From the NCBI GenBank assembly GCA_026391235.1, contig JAPLDV010000869.1, positions 1 through 5,700 on the forward strand: 5,700 nt of DNA, given 5' to 3'. Each line of letters opens with the position of its first letter. Within the stretch, counting starts at the first letter, position 1. A model generated the notes under the pieces. The model was given only the letters and a program-made list of their open reading frames with translations, was not told the DNA's origin and did no database searches. Below, piece by piece: positions 5,633 to 5,700 of this stretch. Both the position numbers and the translations under genes were made by a program. The DNA comes from Bacteroidia bacterium (GTDB taxonomy: Bacteria; Bacteroidota; Bacteroidia; Bacteroidales; UBA12481).

Positions 5633-5700
5633 ATGAGAGAGCCTATTTACGCCGAATTCAATATTGGATCCTGTTTCCGGACGGTGCAAATCAGCTTTCC
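5633..5700 (+). CDS. Start of a further gene in the cluster, truncated by the window edge
   Basis: An ATG 3 nt after the second DUF4402 gene opens a frame that runs to the window end (22 codons plus 2 bases). The visible peptide starts MREPIYAEFNIGSCFRTVQ and is not yet hydrophobic. Its last residues (FRTVQISF) could be the N-region of a signal peptide whose core lies beyond the edge, as in the preceding protein, which also has a long N-region. The tight spacing and the AGGAG motif favour membership of the same operon. In chaperone-linked fibre clusters the missing piece here would be an outer-membrane usher-like protein or another subunit. Nothing in the 22 residues identifies which. The two other forward frames are also open here. 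Confidence 0.4.
   Translation, partial: MREPIYAEFNIGSCFRTVQISF

Overview
The window looks like a chromosomal segment from a member of the Bacteroidota. The evidence is indirect. The exported proteins have signal peptides ending in A|Q, most genes lack a Shine-Dalgarno sequence and follow A/T-rich leaders, two genes encode DUF4402-type secreted proteins, and short heptanucleotide tandem repeats sit between genes. No rRNA or marker gene fixes the genus. All convincing genes are on the + strand.

Left half (1-3358): a signalling block. A cytosolic hybrid sensor kinase (REC-PAS-PAS-HisKA_3-HATPase, 73-2040) overlaps by 20 bp a NarL/LuxR-type response regulator (2021-2647), which is its probable partner. 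After a 312-bp gap comes a stand-alone receiver domain (2960-3358). That gap holds a 134-bp element with perfect 26-bp inverted ends made of REP-like palindromes (REPIN/MITE-like), followed by a (ACTGCCT)4 tandem repeat. A second heptamer repeat, (CCCGAAA)3, ends directly at the kinase start codon. The three proteins contain three receiver domains in total, each with an intact phospho-acceptor Asp, which suggests a branched phosphorelay.

Middle (3359-3592): an A/T-rich gap with a possible 43-codon ORF starting 3 nt after the receiver gene, a 15-bp near-perfect palindrome (possible operator) and a T/A-rich leader in front of the first secreted-protein gene.

Right half (3593-5700): a surface-fibre-like cluster. 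It runs DUF4402 protein (182 aa), a large hairpin, a PapD-like two-domain periplasmic chaperone (275 aa), a second DUF4402 protein (180 aa) one base downstream of the chaperone, and the first 22 codons of another gene behind an AGGAG motif. The working model is that the first DUF4402 protein is the main pilin-like subunit. The intergenic hairpin would set its level relative to the chaperone, and the second, cysteine-containing DUF4402 protein would be a minor or tip subunit. The truncated gene could encode the outer-membrane assembly factor (usher-like) or another subunit. The chaperone and DUF4402 family calls are well supported. The fibre model and any control by the neighbouring two-component system are inference.
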